NCBI RefSeq assembly: GCF_028613635.1
Contig: NZ_JAQRMY010000001.1
Span: forward strand, 291,778 to 355,777
Length of the DNA stretch: 64,000 nt
Source of the DNA: Devosia sp. ZB163
Lineage (GTDB): Bacteria > Pseudomonadota > Alphaproteobacteria > Rhizobiales > Devosiaceae
Direction: 5' to 3'
The first letter of the stretch is position 1. The number at the start of each line of letters is the position of its first letter. The position numbers and the translations under genes were made by a program. The notes under the pieces are model-generated. The model did no database searches. It saw nothing but the letters and a program-made list of their open reading frames with translations, and had not been told where the DNA came from. Shown here piece by piece: positions 19,154 through 27,951 of this stretch.

Positions 19154-20287
19154 CTAGTCCAGCGTCTGCCGGTAGCGCAGCATGGCGACGCCCGAGATGA
19201 CGAGCAGGATCGCCGCCAGCGCCCAGAGTTCACGCGTGACGTCGGCGACATCGCCCCCCTTCAGCATCACCATGCGCACGACGCGCAGGAAATGCGTCGC
19301 CGGCACCGCCTGCCCAAGCGTCTGGGCCCAGCCCGGCATGCCGGCGAATGGAAACATGAAGCCTGAGAGCAGGATCGACGGCAGGATGGTGAAAAAGCTC
19401 AGCTGCATGGCCTGCATCTGGCTCTTGGCCGCCGTCGAGATCAGGAAGCCGAGGGAGAGGTTCACGAGGACGAAGAGGTTGAACCCCAGGTAGAAGGCCC
19501 AGAAGCTGCCCTCGAAGGGCACCCCGAACACCAGCTGCGCCGCGATGAGGAAGACGATCGTCTGCACATAGCCGACGAACACATAGGGCAGGATCTTGCC
19601 CAGCATCACCTCGAGCGGCCGCACCGGCGTCGCGATCAGCATCTCCATCGTGCCCCGCTCCGTCTCCTTGACGATGGCGATGGCGGTGATCATCACCATG
19701 GTCATCGAGAGGATGATGGCGAGCAGGCCCGGCACGATATTGGTCGAGGTCTTGCCCTCCGGGTTGTACTCGCGGTGGACGATCATCGAGAAGGCGGGCG
19801 CTGCCGCCTGCTGCGCCAGCGGCCCGGTGAGCGTCTCGGCGATCGCCACATTGACGATGCCGTTCAGCGCCGACACCGCCCCGCCCGTCGCCGAGGGGTC
19901 GGAGGCATCGGCGGCAACGAGGATTTCCGGGCTTCGCCCGCGGATCACGTCGCGCTCGAAATCGCGCGGGATGACGACGACGAAATTGGCCTCGCCCCGC
20001 CGCAGCGCCTCCTCGCCGGCCCCCACCCCGGCCACGCCGCCCTTGAAGTCGAAATAGGTCGAGTTCTGCATCCCCGCGATGACGGCGCGGGTCAGCGGCC
20101 CGTTGTCGCCGACCTCGACCAGCGTCGGCAGGTGGCGCGGGTCCGAGTTGATGGCAAAACCGAAGAGGAACAGCTGGACGATCGGCAGCCCGATCATCAT
20201 CCCGAAGGTGATGCGGTCGCGCCGCATCTGGATGAACTCCTTGTAGAGCACGGCGCCGAAGCGCTGGATCGAGAAGAAGCCGCTCAT
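19154..20287 (-). CDS. ABC-2 type exporter permease
   Basis: A 377-residue ABC-2 permease. One N-terminal helix (ITFGMMIGLPIVQLFLFGFAI) is followed by a periplasmic domain of about 150 residues and then a block of five hydrophobic helices containing KETERGTMEMLIATPVRPLEVMLGKILPY, the hallmark cytoplasmic loop of this family. Only one permease gene is present, so it probably works as a homodimer. The start overlaps the ATPase stop by four bases. It forms a tripartite exporter with the ATPase and the HlyD-like adaptor. Confidence 0.88.
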   Translation of the reverse strand: MSGFFSIQRFGAVLYKEFIQMRRDRITFGMMIGLPIVQLFLFGFAINSDPRHLPTLVEVGDNGPLTRAVIAGMQNSTYFDFKGGVAGVGAGEEALRRGEANFVVVIPRDFERDVIRGRSPEILVAADASDPSATGGAVSALNGIVNVAIAETLTGPLAQQAAAPAFSMIVHREYNPEGKTSTNIVPGLLAIILSMTMVMITAIAIVKETERGTMEMLIATPVRPLEVMLGKILPYVFVGYVQTIVFLIAAQLVFGVPFEGSFWAFYLGFNLFVLVNLSLGFLISTAAKSQMQAMQLSFFTILPSILLSGFMFPFAGMPGWAQTLGQAVPATHFLRVVRMVMLKGGDVADVTRELWALAAILLVISGVAMLRYRQTLD

Positions 20288-21234
20288 GCCACCTTCTTCC
20301 CGCCATCGCCGGCGAAATTGTCCCGCGCCCCCGCCATCAGGTAGATGAAGGCCTCCTCGAGCCCCGCGACCTGCAGGCTCCAGTCGTGCGTCCCTTCCGC
20401 CTTCAGCCGCTCGACCGTGGCACGCAGTGCCTCCCGGTCCGTCCCCGAGACATGCAGCACCGTACCGAAGCGGGCAACCTGCTCGACGCCGGGCTCCGCC
20501 AGCAGCCGATCCTCGAGTCCCATCAGGTTGGGCCCGGACACACGCCAGGTCTCGAGCCCCACCATTTCAGGAATGAGCGCCGAGGGCCCGTCGATCAGCT
20601 TCTTGCCGTAGGCGATGTAGGTGATGAAGTCGCACTGCACCGCCTCGTCCATGTAGTGGGTCGAGACCAGCACCGTGACGCCCTGCGCCGAGAGCCGCCG
20701 GATCTCGTCCCAGAAGTCGCGCCGCGCCTTGGGGTCGACGCCCGCCGTCGGCTCATCGAGCAGCAGCAGCTTGGGATCGTGCAGCAGGCACGCGGCCAGC
20801 GCGAGGCGCTGCTTCCAGCCGCCCGACAGCGAGCCCGCGAGCTGCTTCTGCCGATCGGCCAGCCCCAGGTGCTCCAGCGCCTCGTCCACCCGCTGCCTGC
20901 GTCGGTCGAGCCGGTACATGCGCGCCACGAAGTCGAGGTTCTCGCGGATCGACAGGTCCTCGTAATACGAGAACTTCTGCGTCATGTAGCCGACCTGCTC
21001 CTTGATCTGGTCGGCTTGCTTCCGCACGTCGAAGCCGAGGCAGGTCCCCTCGCCCTCGTCCGGCGTCAGCAGCCCGCAGAGCATGCGGATGGTGGTGGTC
21101 TTGCCCGAGCCGTTCGGCCCGAGGAAGCCGTAGATCGCCCCCTTGGGCACCTGGATATCGAAATGGTCGACCACGCGCTTGGGCCCGAAACTCTTGGTCA
21201 GGCCTTTGACGTCGATGACCAGCTCGGTGCTCAC
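20284..21234 (-). CDS. ABC exporter ATP-binding protein
   Basis: A 316-residue ATPase of the ABC-2/DrrA type. It has Walker A (GPNGSGKTTTIR, residues about 38-49), the ABC signature LSGGWKQRLALA, Walker B LLLLDEPTAGVD and a C-terminal extension of about 80 residues typical of ABC-2 exporters. The GTG start used here shares four bases (GTGA) with the adaptor stop; reading further upstream only adds out-of-family sequence. It drives the permease encoded next, with which it overlaps by ATGA. Confidence 0.92.
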   Translation of the reverse strand: MSTELVIDVKGLTKSFGPKRVVDHFDIQVPKGAIYGFLGPNGSGKTTTIRMLCGLLTPDEGEGTCLGFDVRKQADQIKEQVGYMTQKFSYYEDLSIRENLDFVARMYRLDRRRQRVDEALEHLGLADRQKQLAGSLSGGWKQRLALAACLLHDPKLLLLDEPTAGVDPKARRDFWDEIRRLSAQGVTVLVSTHYMDEAVQCDFITYIAYGKKLIDGPSALIPEMVGLETWRVSGPNLMGLEDRLLAEPGVEQVARFGTVLHVSGTDREALRATVERLKAEGTHDWSLQVAGLEEAFIYLMAGARDNFAGDGGKKVA

Positions 21235-22178
21235 TTGAGCCGCTCCACCGTCACCGGCTGGCCCGGCGGTAATGCCGCGCCGGTGAGCGTCGCCTCGGCG
21301 AGGAAGGTGAGCCGCTCCCGCTCGTCGCGCGAATAGATCACCGGCGGGGTGAACTGCGGGTCCGAGGCGAAAAAGCTCATCGTCGCCGTCAGCCCGTCGG
21401 GGCAACCGTCGCAATTGACCCCTACCGTGTCGCCCATGGCGAAGGCCGCCCGCTCCGCTTCGGGCAGGTAGAACTTCACCTTGAGCGCCCCCTTGGGCAG
21501 GATCGACATCACCGGCGTTCCCGCCTGGACGATCTCGCCGGGATCGAAGAACACCTTTTCGATCCGGCCCGCCACCGGCGCCGTGATGGTGCGGTCGGCA
21601 AGGTCCCATCTGGCCTTCTCGGCATCGGCACGCGCCGCCGCCAGATTGGCCTCGGCCTGCTGCTGCTGGGCATCGCGTGCCGGCAGCTCGGTCACCTTCA
21701 GCTGGGCCGAAAGCTGATTCACCAGCGCCTCGGCGCTCTTCTGGGTGGCGATGTCCTGGTCGAGCTGCGAGCGCGGCACCAGTCCCTGGTCGAACAGTTT
21801 CTGCGTGCGCGCGGCGCTCTCGCGGGCGAGGTCAAGGTCGGCCTCCGCCTTCTGGAGGCTCGCCCGCGCCACATCGAGCTCATCCTCGCGGCCGCCCGTC
21901 GTGAGGTTCGCATAGGCTGCCTCGGCCGCCGTGACGCGGGCTTCGGCCGCCTGCAGCAGCGAGATCTGCTGGTCCTGCTTGAGCCGGAACAGGAGGTCGC
22001 CCGCGAGCACCTCGTCGCCCTCCTTGACCGAGATGGTCTCGATCTGGCCGGCGCTGACTGGCGACGCATAGACGTAGCGCGCCTCGATATAGCCATTGAA
22101 TGTCGACTCGGTCGTCGCCCCGAAGCCGGGGATGACAATCGCGATGAGGCCGGTGAGCCAGGCAAGGAACGTTTCCAC
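21231..22178 (-). CDS. HlyD-family periplasmic adaptor of the ABC exporter
   Basis: A 315-residue membrane-fusion protein. A single N-terminal anchor (FLAWLTGLIAIVIPGFGA) is followed by a lipoyl half (YASPVSAGQIETISVKEGDEVLAGDLLFRL), an alpha-helical hairpin rich in Q/A/E (residues about 75-180) and the second lipoyl half (ITAPVAGRIEKVFFDPGEIVQAG). It would bridge the inner-membrane ABC exporter to an outer-membrane channel encoded elsewhere. It follows tetR by 10 bases and overlaps the ATPase gene, so the four genes form one operon. Confidence 0.88.
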   Translation of the reverse strand: METFLAWLTGLIAIVIPGFGATTESTFNGYIEARYVYASPVSAGQIETISVKEGDEVLAGDLLFRLKQDQQISLLQAAEARVTAAEAAYANLTTGGREDELDVARASLQKAEADLDLARESAARTQKLFDQGLVPRSQLDQDIATQKSAEALVNQLSAQLKVTELPARDAQQQQAEANLAAARADAEKARWDLADRTITAPVAGRIEKVFFDPGEIVQAGTPVMSILPKGALKVKFYLPEAERAAFAMGDTVGVNCDGCPDGLTATMSFFASDPQFTPPVIYSRDERERLTFLAEATLTGAALPPGQPVTVERLK

Positions 22179-22188
22179 TTCCCTCTCT

Positions 22189-22854
22189 CTAGCTCGCCGA
22201 CCAGGTCTTGGCGCTCGGCGGCGCGCTCAACCCGTCGAACAGGATGCTGAGGTGGTTGTCGACCAGCTTGTCGAGGTGCAGCCCGCCCTCGGGCATGATC
22301 CCGAAGAGCTCGGCCATGGCGACATGGAGCAGCAATGGACCGATGATCGACCGGATGGTCAGGCTGGGGTCGACCTGACGCAGGTAACCCTGATCGATGC
22401 CGCGCCGGATCAGCCCTTCCACCGCGGGGATGACCCGGTCGATCACCTCGCGCCGGTACATCTGGGCCAGCTCCGGAAAGCCCAGCACCTCGCGGAAGAT
22501 CAGCTTGGGCATGGCGAGGATCCTGGGATCGCTCAGTCGGGCGGCCAGCATGTTGAGCACCAGCCCGATGACGATCCGCGGGTCCCCCTCGTAGTCGTGC
22601 AGCGTCTGCAACGCCGAATCGGCGATCGGGACGATCGCCCGCCGCACCAGCGCCTCGAGCACCGCCTCCTTGGAGGGAAAGTAGAGATAGACGGCGCCCT
22701 TGCTGAGCCCGGCGCGCTTGGCGATGTCCTCGACCCGCGTCGCGGCGAAGCCCTTCTCGATGAACAGCGCCAGCGCCGCGTCCAGCACCTCGTCCGGCCG
22801 GGCCTCCGCCCGCCGCCGGAATTTCGGCCCCCGATCTTTCTCGATTTCGTTCAC
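22189..22854 (-). CDS. TetR-family repressor of the exporter operon
   Basis: A 221-residue TetR/AcrR regulator. The N-terminal helix-turn-helix is clear (EVLDAALALFIEKGFAATRVEDIAKRAGLSKGAVYLYFPSKEAVLEAL, residues about 21-68); the remaining helices form the ligand pocket and dimer face. It is the first gene of the HlyD-ABC-ABC operon. Two operator-like palindromes lie 17-58 bases upstream of its start, so it probably represses itself and the exporter and is released by the exported compound. Confidence 0.9.
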   Translation of the reverse strand: MNEIEKDRGPKFRRRAEARPDEVLDAALALFIEKGFAATRVEDIAKRAGLSKGAVYLYFPSKEAVLEALVRRAIVPIADSALQTLHDYEGDPRIVIGLVLNMLAARLSDPRILAMPKLIFREVLGFPELAQMYRREVIDRVIPAVEGLIRRGIDQGYLRQVDPSLTIRSIIGPLLLHVAMAELFGIMPEGGLHLDKLVDNHLSILFDGLSAPPSAKTWSAS

Positions 22855-22870
22855 TGCCGCTTAACCGTAA

Positions 22871-22912
22871 CTGACTGCGTGGTCAGTAAGGTAATAACTG
22901 ACCGGACGGTCA
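22871..22912. promoter_or_regulatory. paired TetR operator palindromes
   Basis: Two similar inverted repeats stand 28 bases apart start to start. The distal one is perfect, TGACCG-GA-CGGTCA (22899-22912). The proximal one is CTGACTGCGTGGTCAG (22871-22886), with one mismatch between arms. Both carry TGAC...GGTCA half-sites, a common TetR-family operator form, directly upstream of tetR. Confidence 0.7.
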
Positions 22913-23151
22913 TTTGCAAGTTGCGGGCTGGCGAGCACGCGACTTTCGGCCAACTGTGTACGCTAACGCCCGCATCACGCACACCGAACGGAGCCCAGGA
23001 TAACGTTGTCCTTGTCCCCTTGCGGCGGACGCCCCCAAGCGCGGCCGGCAGTCGAAACCTCCTTGACTGTCCGGCCGCAGCTCTGTCCTGGGGGTGCTTT
23101 CCGGAAATTGCGGCTGTTGCTGCGGGCTTCGAGTTGGAGCCGCGCCATCGC

Positions 23152-23296
23152 ATGGGTCCCCGGGTCAAGCCCGGGGATGACGGTAGATGGTGGGGCGTGG
23201 GCGGTGCGACACCCTCGATGTCATCCCTGCGCAAGCAGGGACCCATCTCACCGCCGGCGCCGGCTGATGGTTGGGTCCCTGCTTGCGCAGGGATGA
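23152..23296. repeat. cluster of three R1 hairpin repeats
   Basis: Three copies of a short repeat of the form ggtccc-hairpin-gggatgac lie here. Copy 1 (23152-23181) has CCCCGGG/CCCGGGG arms. Copies 2 (23221-23245) and 3 (23272-23296) are exact 25-bp reverse complements of each other, each with its own CCCTGC/GCAGGG hairpin. Further copies occur at 42413-42440 and 43985-44012. Apparent reading frames over these repeats are spurious. The stretch from 22913 to 24066 has no recognisable gene. Confidence 0.75.
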
Positions 23297-23364
23297 CAGC
23301 CGGTGGGGTGGTGGACATACCGATGCATCCGACAGCCACGCGGCTTCGGAGTTCTCAAAGAGCG

Positions 23365-23673
23365 CATCTCTCGCGAAGAGAGATGAAGCGGGGCCGGCGA
23401 GGCGATTGCCCCTCGCGGGTAGTCCGCAGTGTTTGTGAGGCTCGCGCCTCGCCGGCCGGCCGGGGTTTTGGGCTTTGCCGGAGCGGATCCCGGGACCGTG
23501 GTCCCAACACCGTCTCGCCCGAGCCGTGGAAGCTGTCCTGCTGGTCCAGATCCTCGGGGGTCACAGGTGACCCCCGGACGTTTCCAGGCAGGCAGTCCGC
23601 TCTCCCCACGGAGAGCTGGTCGTTGGAGCAGAGCTGCCTCTGCCCCGGCGATATGACAGTGCGCCCGAGGGCG
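23365..23673. repeat. hairpin-dense element of unknown function
   Basis: About 310 bases contain seven perfect inverted repeats: CATCTCTC/GAGAGATG (23365-23385), GCCGGCGAGGCG with its complement 40 bases later (23393-23404, 23445-23456), GGGACC/GGTCCC (23492-23505), GGGGGTCAC/GTGACCCCC (23556-23575), GCTCTCC/GGAGAGC (23599-23616), GCAGAG/CTCTGC (23628-23643) and CGCCC/GGGCG (23662-23673). This could be a structured RNA or a composite interspersed repeat; strand is undetermined. No coding signal is convincing. Confidence 0.5.
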
Positions 23674-23968
23674 AACCGGCTCAGACTTGGGCCTGGATGA
23701 TGCGACCACCACCCACCCGGTCTCCGCTGCACCAACCACTCGTCATGATCTCGCTTCGGTGCGGCGGACGGGGGGAGAGTCGCATGGGGCGGAGGTGAGG
23801 GGGATAAGTGGTGCGCTTGGCGCGGCTCTGGCGGGGCTGGAGCGAGGGGCGCACCCCCTCCCGGCCTCCTCCGTCTAGGGGGAGGTGAAGAGGGTGGCTG
23901 GTGTTGGTTGAGAGATGGGTCGGTAGCGCGGCACTATCGGGACCCACCGCACCGCCCCCATCCCCCGG
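23674..23968. other. rest of the gene-free gap before ftsK
   Basis: This part is purine/pyrimidine-skewed intergenic DNA with a gcaccccctcccgg...ctagggggaggtgaagagggtggc stretch reminiscent of the extragenic repeats elsewhere in the window. I see no credible gene. Confidence 0.4.
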
Positions 23969-23983
23969 TTAGCAACGGATTAA
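23969..23983. promoter_or_regulatory. CtrA-box-like site upstream of ftsK
   Basis: TTAGCAACGGATTAA fits TTAA-N7-TTAA with one mismatch (TTAG), about 84 bases before the ftsK start. CtrA controls cell-division genes in alphaproteobacteria, so this is a plausible but unproven regulatory site. Confidence 0.45.
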
Positions 23984-24066
23984 CCCTAACCGCCTAGCAT
24001 CGGGTCTTGGATCGGCGTGCCGTCTGCGCGCCGGGTCAGCGTTCCAGTTCAGAGTGTACCCAGACG

Positions 24067-26727
24067 ATGCCTGCACAGCACCTCATCGAAGACGCCCGTC
24101 GGGCCTCCGGCCCTGCCATCGCGATTCGCATTCCGGCGCGCGTCATGGGCGCCATCGCGCTGGGGCTGGTGGCGATCGTCATGCTGGCCCTCGCCACCTG
24201 GTCGGTCGATGATCCCAGCTTCTCCTATGCCTCGGGCGAGCCGGCGCGGAACTGGCTCGGCTTTCCGGGCGCGGTGATCGCCGACATCTCGTTCCAGGTC
24301 TTCGGCCTCGGCATTCTCGTGCTGCTCGTGCCGCCAGCGCTCTGGGGCTGGGCCATGGTTCGCCAGCGTATTCCTTCGCGCATGGCGCTGCGCGTGCCGG
24401 CCTGGGTCGGCTCGAGCATCCTCGTCTGCGGCGTCTTCGGCTTTATCGCTGCCCCCGAGTCGTGGCCGCTGCCCACCGGGCTCGGCGGTCTCATCGGCCA
24501 GAGCTTCACCAATCTTGCGACCCTCGCCACCGGTGAGGCCCCGCAGCCGGTGACGGCCGTGCTCTTTGCCATCATCATCGCCGCCCCGACCCTGGCGCTG
24601 TTCTGGATCGCCATGGGCCTGGGCAAGGTCACCCTGCCCGATCTGCCCAAGGCGACGAAGGGCAAGGCCCGCACCGCCTCCGCCAAGGCCGCTCCCGTCG
24701 TCGACGATCGCGATGATGGGCCTGACCGCGATTCGGTCTTCGACGTGATCCTCGGCGCCGCCGTTCATCTGGGCTTTTCGGCCCGCGCCGCCGTGAAGCG
24801 CGCGTCGGCCCACATCGCCGAGCGCCGCGCCGCCGAACGCGAAGCCGACGCCTGGCGCGGCGAAGCGGTCGAGCCGAGCCTCCACAATCACGCCCCGTCC
24901 GTCCCCGTGGTGCAGCCCGAGGCGCCCTTCGTCGAGCACCGCTCGATCGTCGGCGCCCACGAGGAGCCGCCCTTCGACGACTATCCCGAGGAACCCGAGG
25001 AGGATGGTCTGGGCGCAGCGCGCTGGGAGATGCAGACCCCGCTGCGCGGCCCCATGGCCAACCGCAGCCCCGGCCCCATCCCCCATGCTCCTGCTGCCCA
25101 TCCCAGCGCTGCAACCGCTTCTCCGCGCGTTGCCGCACCGGCGCCGCGCGTCCAGCAGGGCACCCGCGCCGCCCGCGAGGCCCAGGGCTCGCTGCTCGAC
25201 GAGCAGCAGGGCTTCGAGCTGCCGGCGCTGAGCCTGCTCACCCCGCCCAAGCACAAGGGAGCGAGCCCCGAGCATGCGCCCGAGCGGCTGGAAGCCATGG
25301 CCCGCAAGCTCGAGTCCGTGCTCGCCGATTTCGGCGTCAAGGGCGACATCATCAACGTCCGCCCCGGCCCCGTCGTCACCCTCTACGAGCTCGAGCCCGC
25401 TCCCGGCATCAAATCGAGCCGCGTCATTTCGCTCGCCGACGACATCGCCCGCTCGATGAGCGCCATCTCGGTGCGTGTCGCCGTCGTTCCCGGCCGCAAC
25501 GCCATCGGTATCGAGCTGCCCAACGAGGTGCGCGAGACCGTCTACCTGCGCGAGATGCTGGCCTCGTCCGACTTCGAGAAGATGAAGGGCAAGCTCCCCA
25601 TCTGCCTCGGCAAGACCATCGGTGGCGAGCCGATCATCGCCGACCTCGCCCGCATGCCCCACCTGCTCATCGCCGGCACCACCGGCTCGGGCAAGTCGGT
25701 GGGCATCAACACCTTCATCCTCAGCCTGCTCTACCAGATGACCCCCGAGCAGTGCCGCCTGATCATGATCGACCCCAAGATGCTGGAACTGTCGATCTAT
25801 GACGGCATCCCGCATCTGCTGACGCCGGTGGTCACCGATCCCTCCAAGGCCGTGGTTGCCCTCAAGTGGGCCGTCCGCGAGATGGAGGACCGCTACCGCA
25901 AGATGTCGAAGATCGGTGTGCGCAACATCGACGGCTTCAACCAGCGCGTCGGCGAGTCGAAGGCCAAGGGCGAGGTGATCACCCGCACCGTGCAGACCGG
26001 CTTCGACCGCGAAACCGGCGAGGCGATCTTCGAGAGCGAGGAGTTCAACCTCGAGCCGCTGCCCTTCATCGTCATCATCATCGACGAGATGGCCGACCTG
26101 ATGATGGTCGCCGGCAAGGAGATCGAAGGTTCGGTCCAGCGCCTGGCACAGATGGCCCGTGCTGCCGGCATCCACGTCATCACCGCGACGCAGCGCCCGT
26201 CGGTCGACGTCATCACCGGCACCATCAAGGCCAACTTCCCCACCCGCATCTCGTTCATGGTGACCTCGAAGATCGACAGCCGCACCATCCTCGGCGAGCA
26301 GGGGGCAGAACAGCTGCTCGGCAACGGCGACATGCTCTACATGGCCGGCGGCGGCCGCATCCGGCGCCTGCACGGCCCGTTCGTCGCCGATAGCGAAGTC
26401 GAAAGCGTCGTCAATCACCTCAAGTCGCAGGGCGCGCCGGACTATCTCGAATCGATCACCGCCGACGAGGATGAACTCGACGAAGACGGCATGGTCGGTG
26501 GCGGCGACGACTACGGCGGGTCGGGCGACGAGCTCTACGACAAGGCCGTCAACGTCGTCCTCCAGGACAAGAAGGTCTCGACCTCTTACATCCAGCGCCG
26601 CCTCGCCATCGGCTACAACAAGGCCGCGACTCTCATCGAGCGCATGGAGCGGGAAGGCGTCATCTCGGCCGCCAACCATGCCGGCAAGCGCGAGATCCTC
26701 GTCGGCAACAACGCCGACGGCTACTGA
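24067..26727 (+). CDS. ftsK: DNA translocase FtsK
   Basis: An 886-residue FtsK that anchors at the division septum and pumps chromosome ends apart. Four hydrophobic segments occupy residues about 30-185, followed by a Pro/Ala-rich linker. The motor has the Walker [15 protein letters not shown] near residue 537, [19 protein letters not shown], and [14 protein letters not shown] (Walker B). The C-terminal gamma winged helix ([24 protein letters not shown]) reads KOPS and contacts XerD. The ATG used has no strong ribosome site; a TTG 20 codons upstream is the alternative. It is monocistronic, behind a CtrA-like box. Confidence 0.95.
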   Translation: MPAQHLIEDARRASGPAIAIRIPARVMGAIALGLVAIVMLALATWSVDDPSFSYASGEPARNWLGFPGAVIADISFQVFGLGILVLLVPPALWGWAMVRQRIPSRMALRVPAWVGSSILVCGVFGFIAAPESWPLPTGLGGLIGQSFTNLATLATGEAPQPVTAVLFAIIIAAPTLALFWIAMGLGKVTLPDLPKATKGKARTASAKAAPVVDDRDDGPDRDSVFDVILGAAVHLGFSARAAVKRASAHIAERRAAEREADAWRGEAVEPSLHNHAPSVPVVQPEAPFVEHRSIVGAHEEPPFDDYPEEPEEDGLGAARWEMQTPLRGPMANRSPGPIPHAPAAHPSAATASPRVAAPAPRVQQGTRAAREAQGSLLDEQQGFELPALSLLTPPKHKGASPEHAPERLEAMARKLESVLADFGVKGDIINVRPGPVVTLYELEPAPGIKSSRVISLADDIARSMSAISVRVAVVPGRNAIGIELPNEVRETVYLREMLASSDFEKMKGKLPICLGKTIGGEPIIADLARMPHLLIAGTTGSGKSVGINTFILSLLYQMTPEQCRLIMIDPKMLELSIYDGIPHLLTPVVTDPSKAVVALKWAVREMEDRYRKMSKIGVRNIDGFNQRVGESKAKGEVITRTVQTGFDRETGEAIFESEEFNLEPLPFIVIIIDEMADLMMVAGKEIEGSVQRLAQMARAAGIHVITATQRPSVDVITGTIKANFPTRISFMVTSKIDSRTILGEQGAEQLLGNGDMLYMAGGGRIRRLHGPFVADSEVESVVNHLKSQGAPDYLESITADEDELDEDGMVGGGDDYGGSGDELYDKAVNVVLQDKKVSTSYIQRRLAIGYNKAATLIERMEREGVISAANHAGKREILVGNNADGY

Positions 26728-26834
26728 CGCATTCCCGACTTGTCCTCCCCCGGTACGAACCGGGGTAGGATCTCATTGGGGGATCGCGCTCCCGTCTCTT
26801 CAGTTGGAACAGCAGACCTTTCGGCTGGACTCTC

Positions 26835-26870
26835 TATAAGGTCGATCTTATATAAGCGTCGACTGATATA
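26835..26870. promoter_or_regulatory. overlapping ArsR-type operators
   Basis: A perfect inverted repeat TATAAG-GTCGAT-CTTATA (26835-26852) shares two bases with a second, imperfect one, TATAAG...CTGATATA (26851-26870). The pair ends just before the ribosome site of the SRPBCC gene. Position and form suit autoregulation by the ArsR-family protein encoded second in the operon. Confidence 0.6.
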
Positions 26871-26883
26871 GAGGAGTATGACA

Positions 26884-27531
26884 ATGCCATTCGATCTCGC
26901 CGCCCATCTGGGTGCCATGTCCCGCACCGTCGAGAACCTCGAGCGCGACGGCAAGCCGGCCAAGGCCGTCATTGCCGCCCGCACTTTCGAGACCGACGCC
27001 GCCGACCTGTGGGACGCGTTGACCAACCAGCAGCGTCTGCCTCGCTGGTTCGCCAGGATTGACGGCGACCTCAGGCTGGGCGGCCGCTTTCACGTCGAGA
27101 ACAATGCATCCGGTACCATCACGGCTTGCGAGCCGAACCGCCACATCGCGGGAACCTGGGAGTTCGCGGGCGGGATGAGCTGGATCGAGATCCGCCTCTC
27201 GCCGGAAGGCAGCGGCACTCGCCTCGAACTCACCCATATCGCCCCCGTTGATCCCCATTGGGACAAGTTCGGCCCGGGTGCCGTGGGCGTCGGCTGGGAC
27301 CTCGGCTTCATGGGCCTCGCCCGTCATCTTGCCGAGCCGCAGGCCGAAGTGGCGATGGAGGCCGTCCAGGGCTGGTTCGGGTCCGACGAGGCCAGGCAGA
27401 TGATCCGCTCGGCCAGCGACGGCTGGGGTTCCGCCGCCATCAAGGCAGGTGAGAATGACGACCATGCCCTTGCCGCCGCCGAGGCAACGCGGCAGTTCTT
27501 CACGGGCGAGGCCCCTCCTCCGGAAATGTGA
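26884..27531 (+). CDS. SRPBCC (AHSA1-like) domain protein
   Basis: A 215-residue START/Bet v1-fold protein of the activator-of-Hsp90-ATPase-like group. Family features are VIAARTFETDAADLWDALTNQQRLPRWFARIDGDLRLGGRF and later GTRLELTHIAP; the C-terminal 70 residues contain GPGAVGVGWDLGFMGL. It likely binds a small hydrophobic ligand, and the reaction is unknown. Start chosen at the second ATG, seven bases after AGGAG; the first ATG is too close to the site. Such proteins commonly pair with an ArsR regulator, and here the regulator's start overlaps this stop. Confidence 0.8.
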   Translation: MPFDLAAHLGAMSRTVENLERDGKPAKAVIAARTFETDAADLWDALTNQQRLPRWFARIDGDLRLGGRFHVENNASGTITACEPNRHIAGTWEFAGGMSWIEIRLSPEGSGTRLELTHIAPVDPHWDKFGPGAVGVGWDLGFMGLARHLAEPQAEVAMEAVQGWFGSDEARQMIRSASDGWGSAAIKAGENDDHALAAAEATRQFFTGEAPPPEM

Positions 27532-27872
27532 TGCACGCCTTCGACGTCCTCGGCGACCCCGTCCGCCGCCGCATCCTCGAATTGCTCGCCGAGCGCGAAC
27601 ACGCGTCCGGCGAGGTGGTGGATGTGATCGCACGCGAGTTCGGCATCACCCAGGCGGCTGTCAGCCAGCATCTGAAGGTATTGCGGGACTCGGGGTTCGC
27701 CCACGTTCGGCCCGAAGGAACGCGCCGTGTCTACCAGCTCGATCCCACGCCCATGCGCGACATCGACGACTGGCTCGAGCGCTTCCGCGGGTTCTGGTCC
27801 CACAAGCTCGAGGCGCTCGCCACCGAGGTCGCGCGAGGGAAACGACGTCCGAACGGCGGCGAGGAACCGTGA
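27531..27872 (+). CDS. ArsR-family transcriptional regulator
   Basis: A 113-residue winged-helix protein. The DNA-binding region is FDVLGDPVRRRILELLAEREHASGEVVDVIAREFGITQAAVSQHLKVLRDSGFAHVRPEGTRRVYQL, covering most of the chain. No cysteine pair of metal-sensing type is present, so the inducer is probably organic. The ATG overlaps the SRPBCC stop by one base (TGATG). Overlapping palindromes upstream of the operon are the likely binding site. Confidence 0.88.
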   Translation: MHAFDVLGDPVRRRILELLAEREHASGEVVDVIAREFGITQAAVSQHLKVLRDSGFAHVRPEGTRRVYQLDPTPMRDIDDWLERFRGFWSHKLEALATEVARGKRRPNGGEEP

Positions 27873-27951
27873 AGGAACCTTCCCGCTGTTGCCGCAATTG
27901 CTATCTAGAGGCATGCTCACGTTTCCGGAGCCTCAAGGAAAAGACGCCCAG

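Noticed and set aside
22851-23739. Minus-strand frames with peptides such as VIPAQAGTQ and CHPCASRDP
   Set aside because: These peptides are the usual translation of R1 hairpin repeats, not protein families; no start site or coding signal supports a gene.
24049-26679. An 876-codon open frame antisense to ftsK
   Set aside because: It mirrors ftsK in a GC-rich genome, is full of low-complexity Asp/His/Gly/Arg repeats, matches no family and lies opposite a certain gene.
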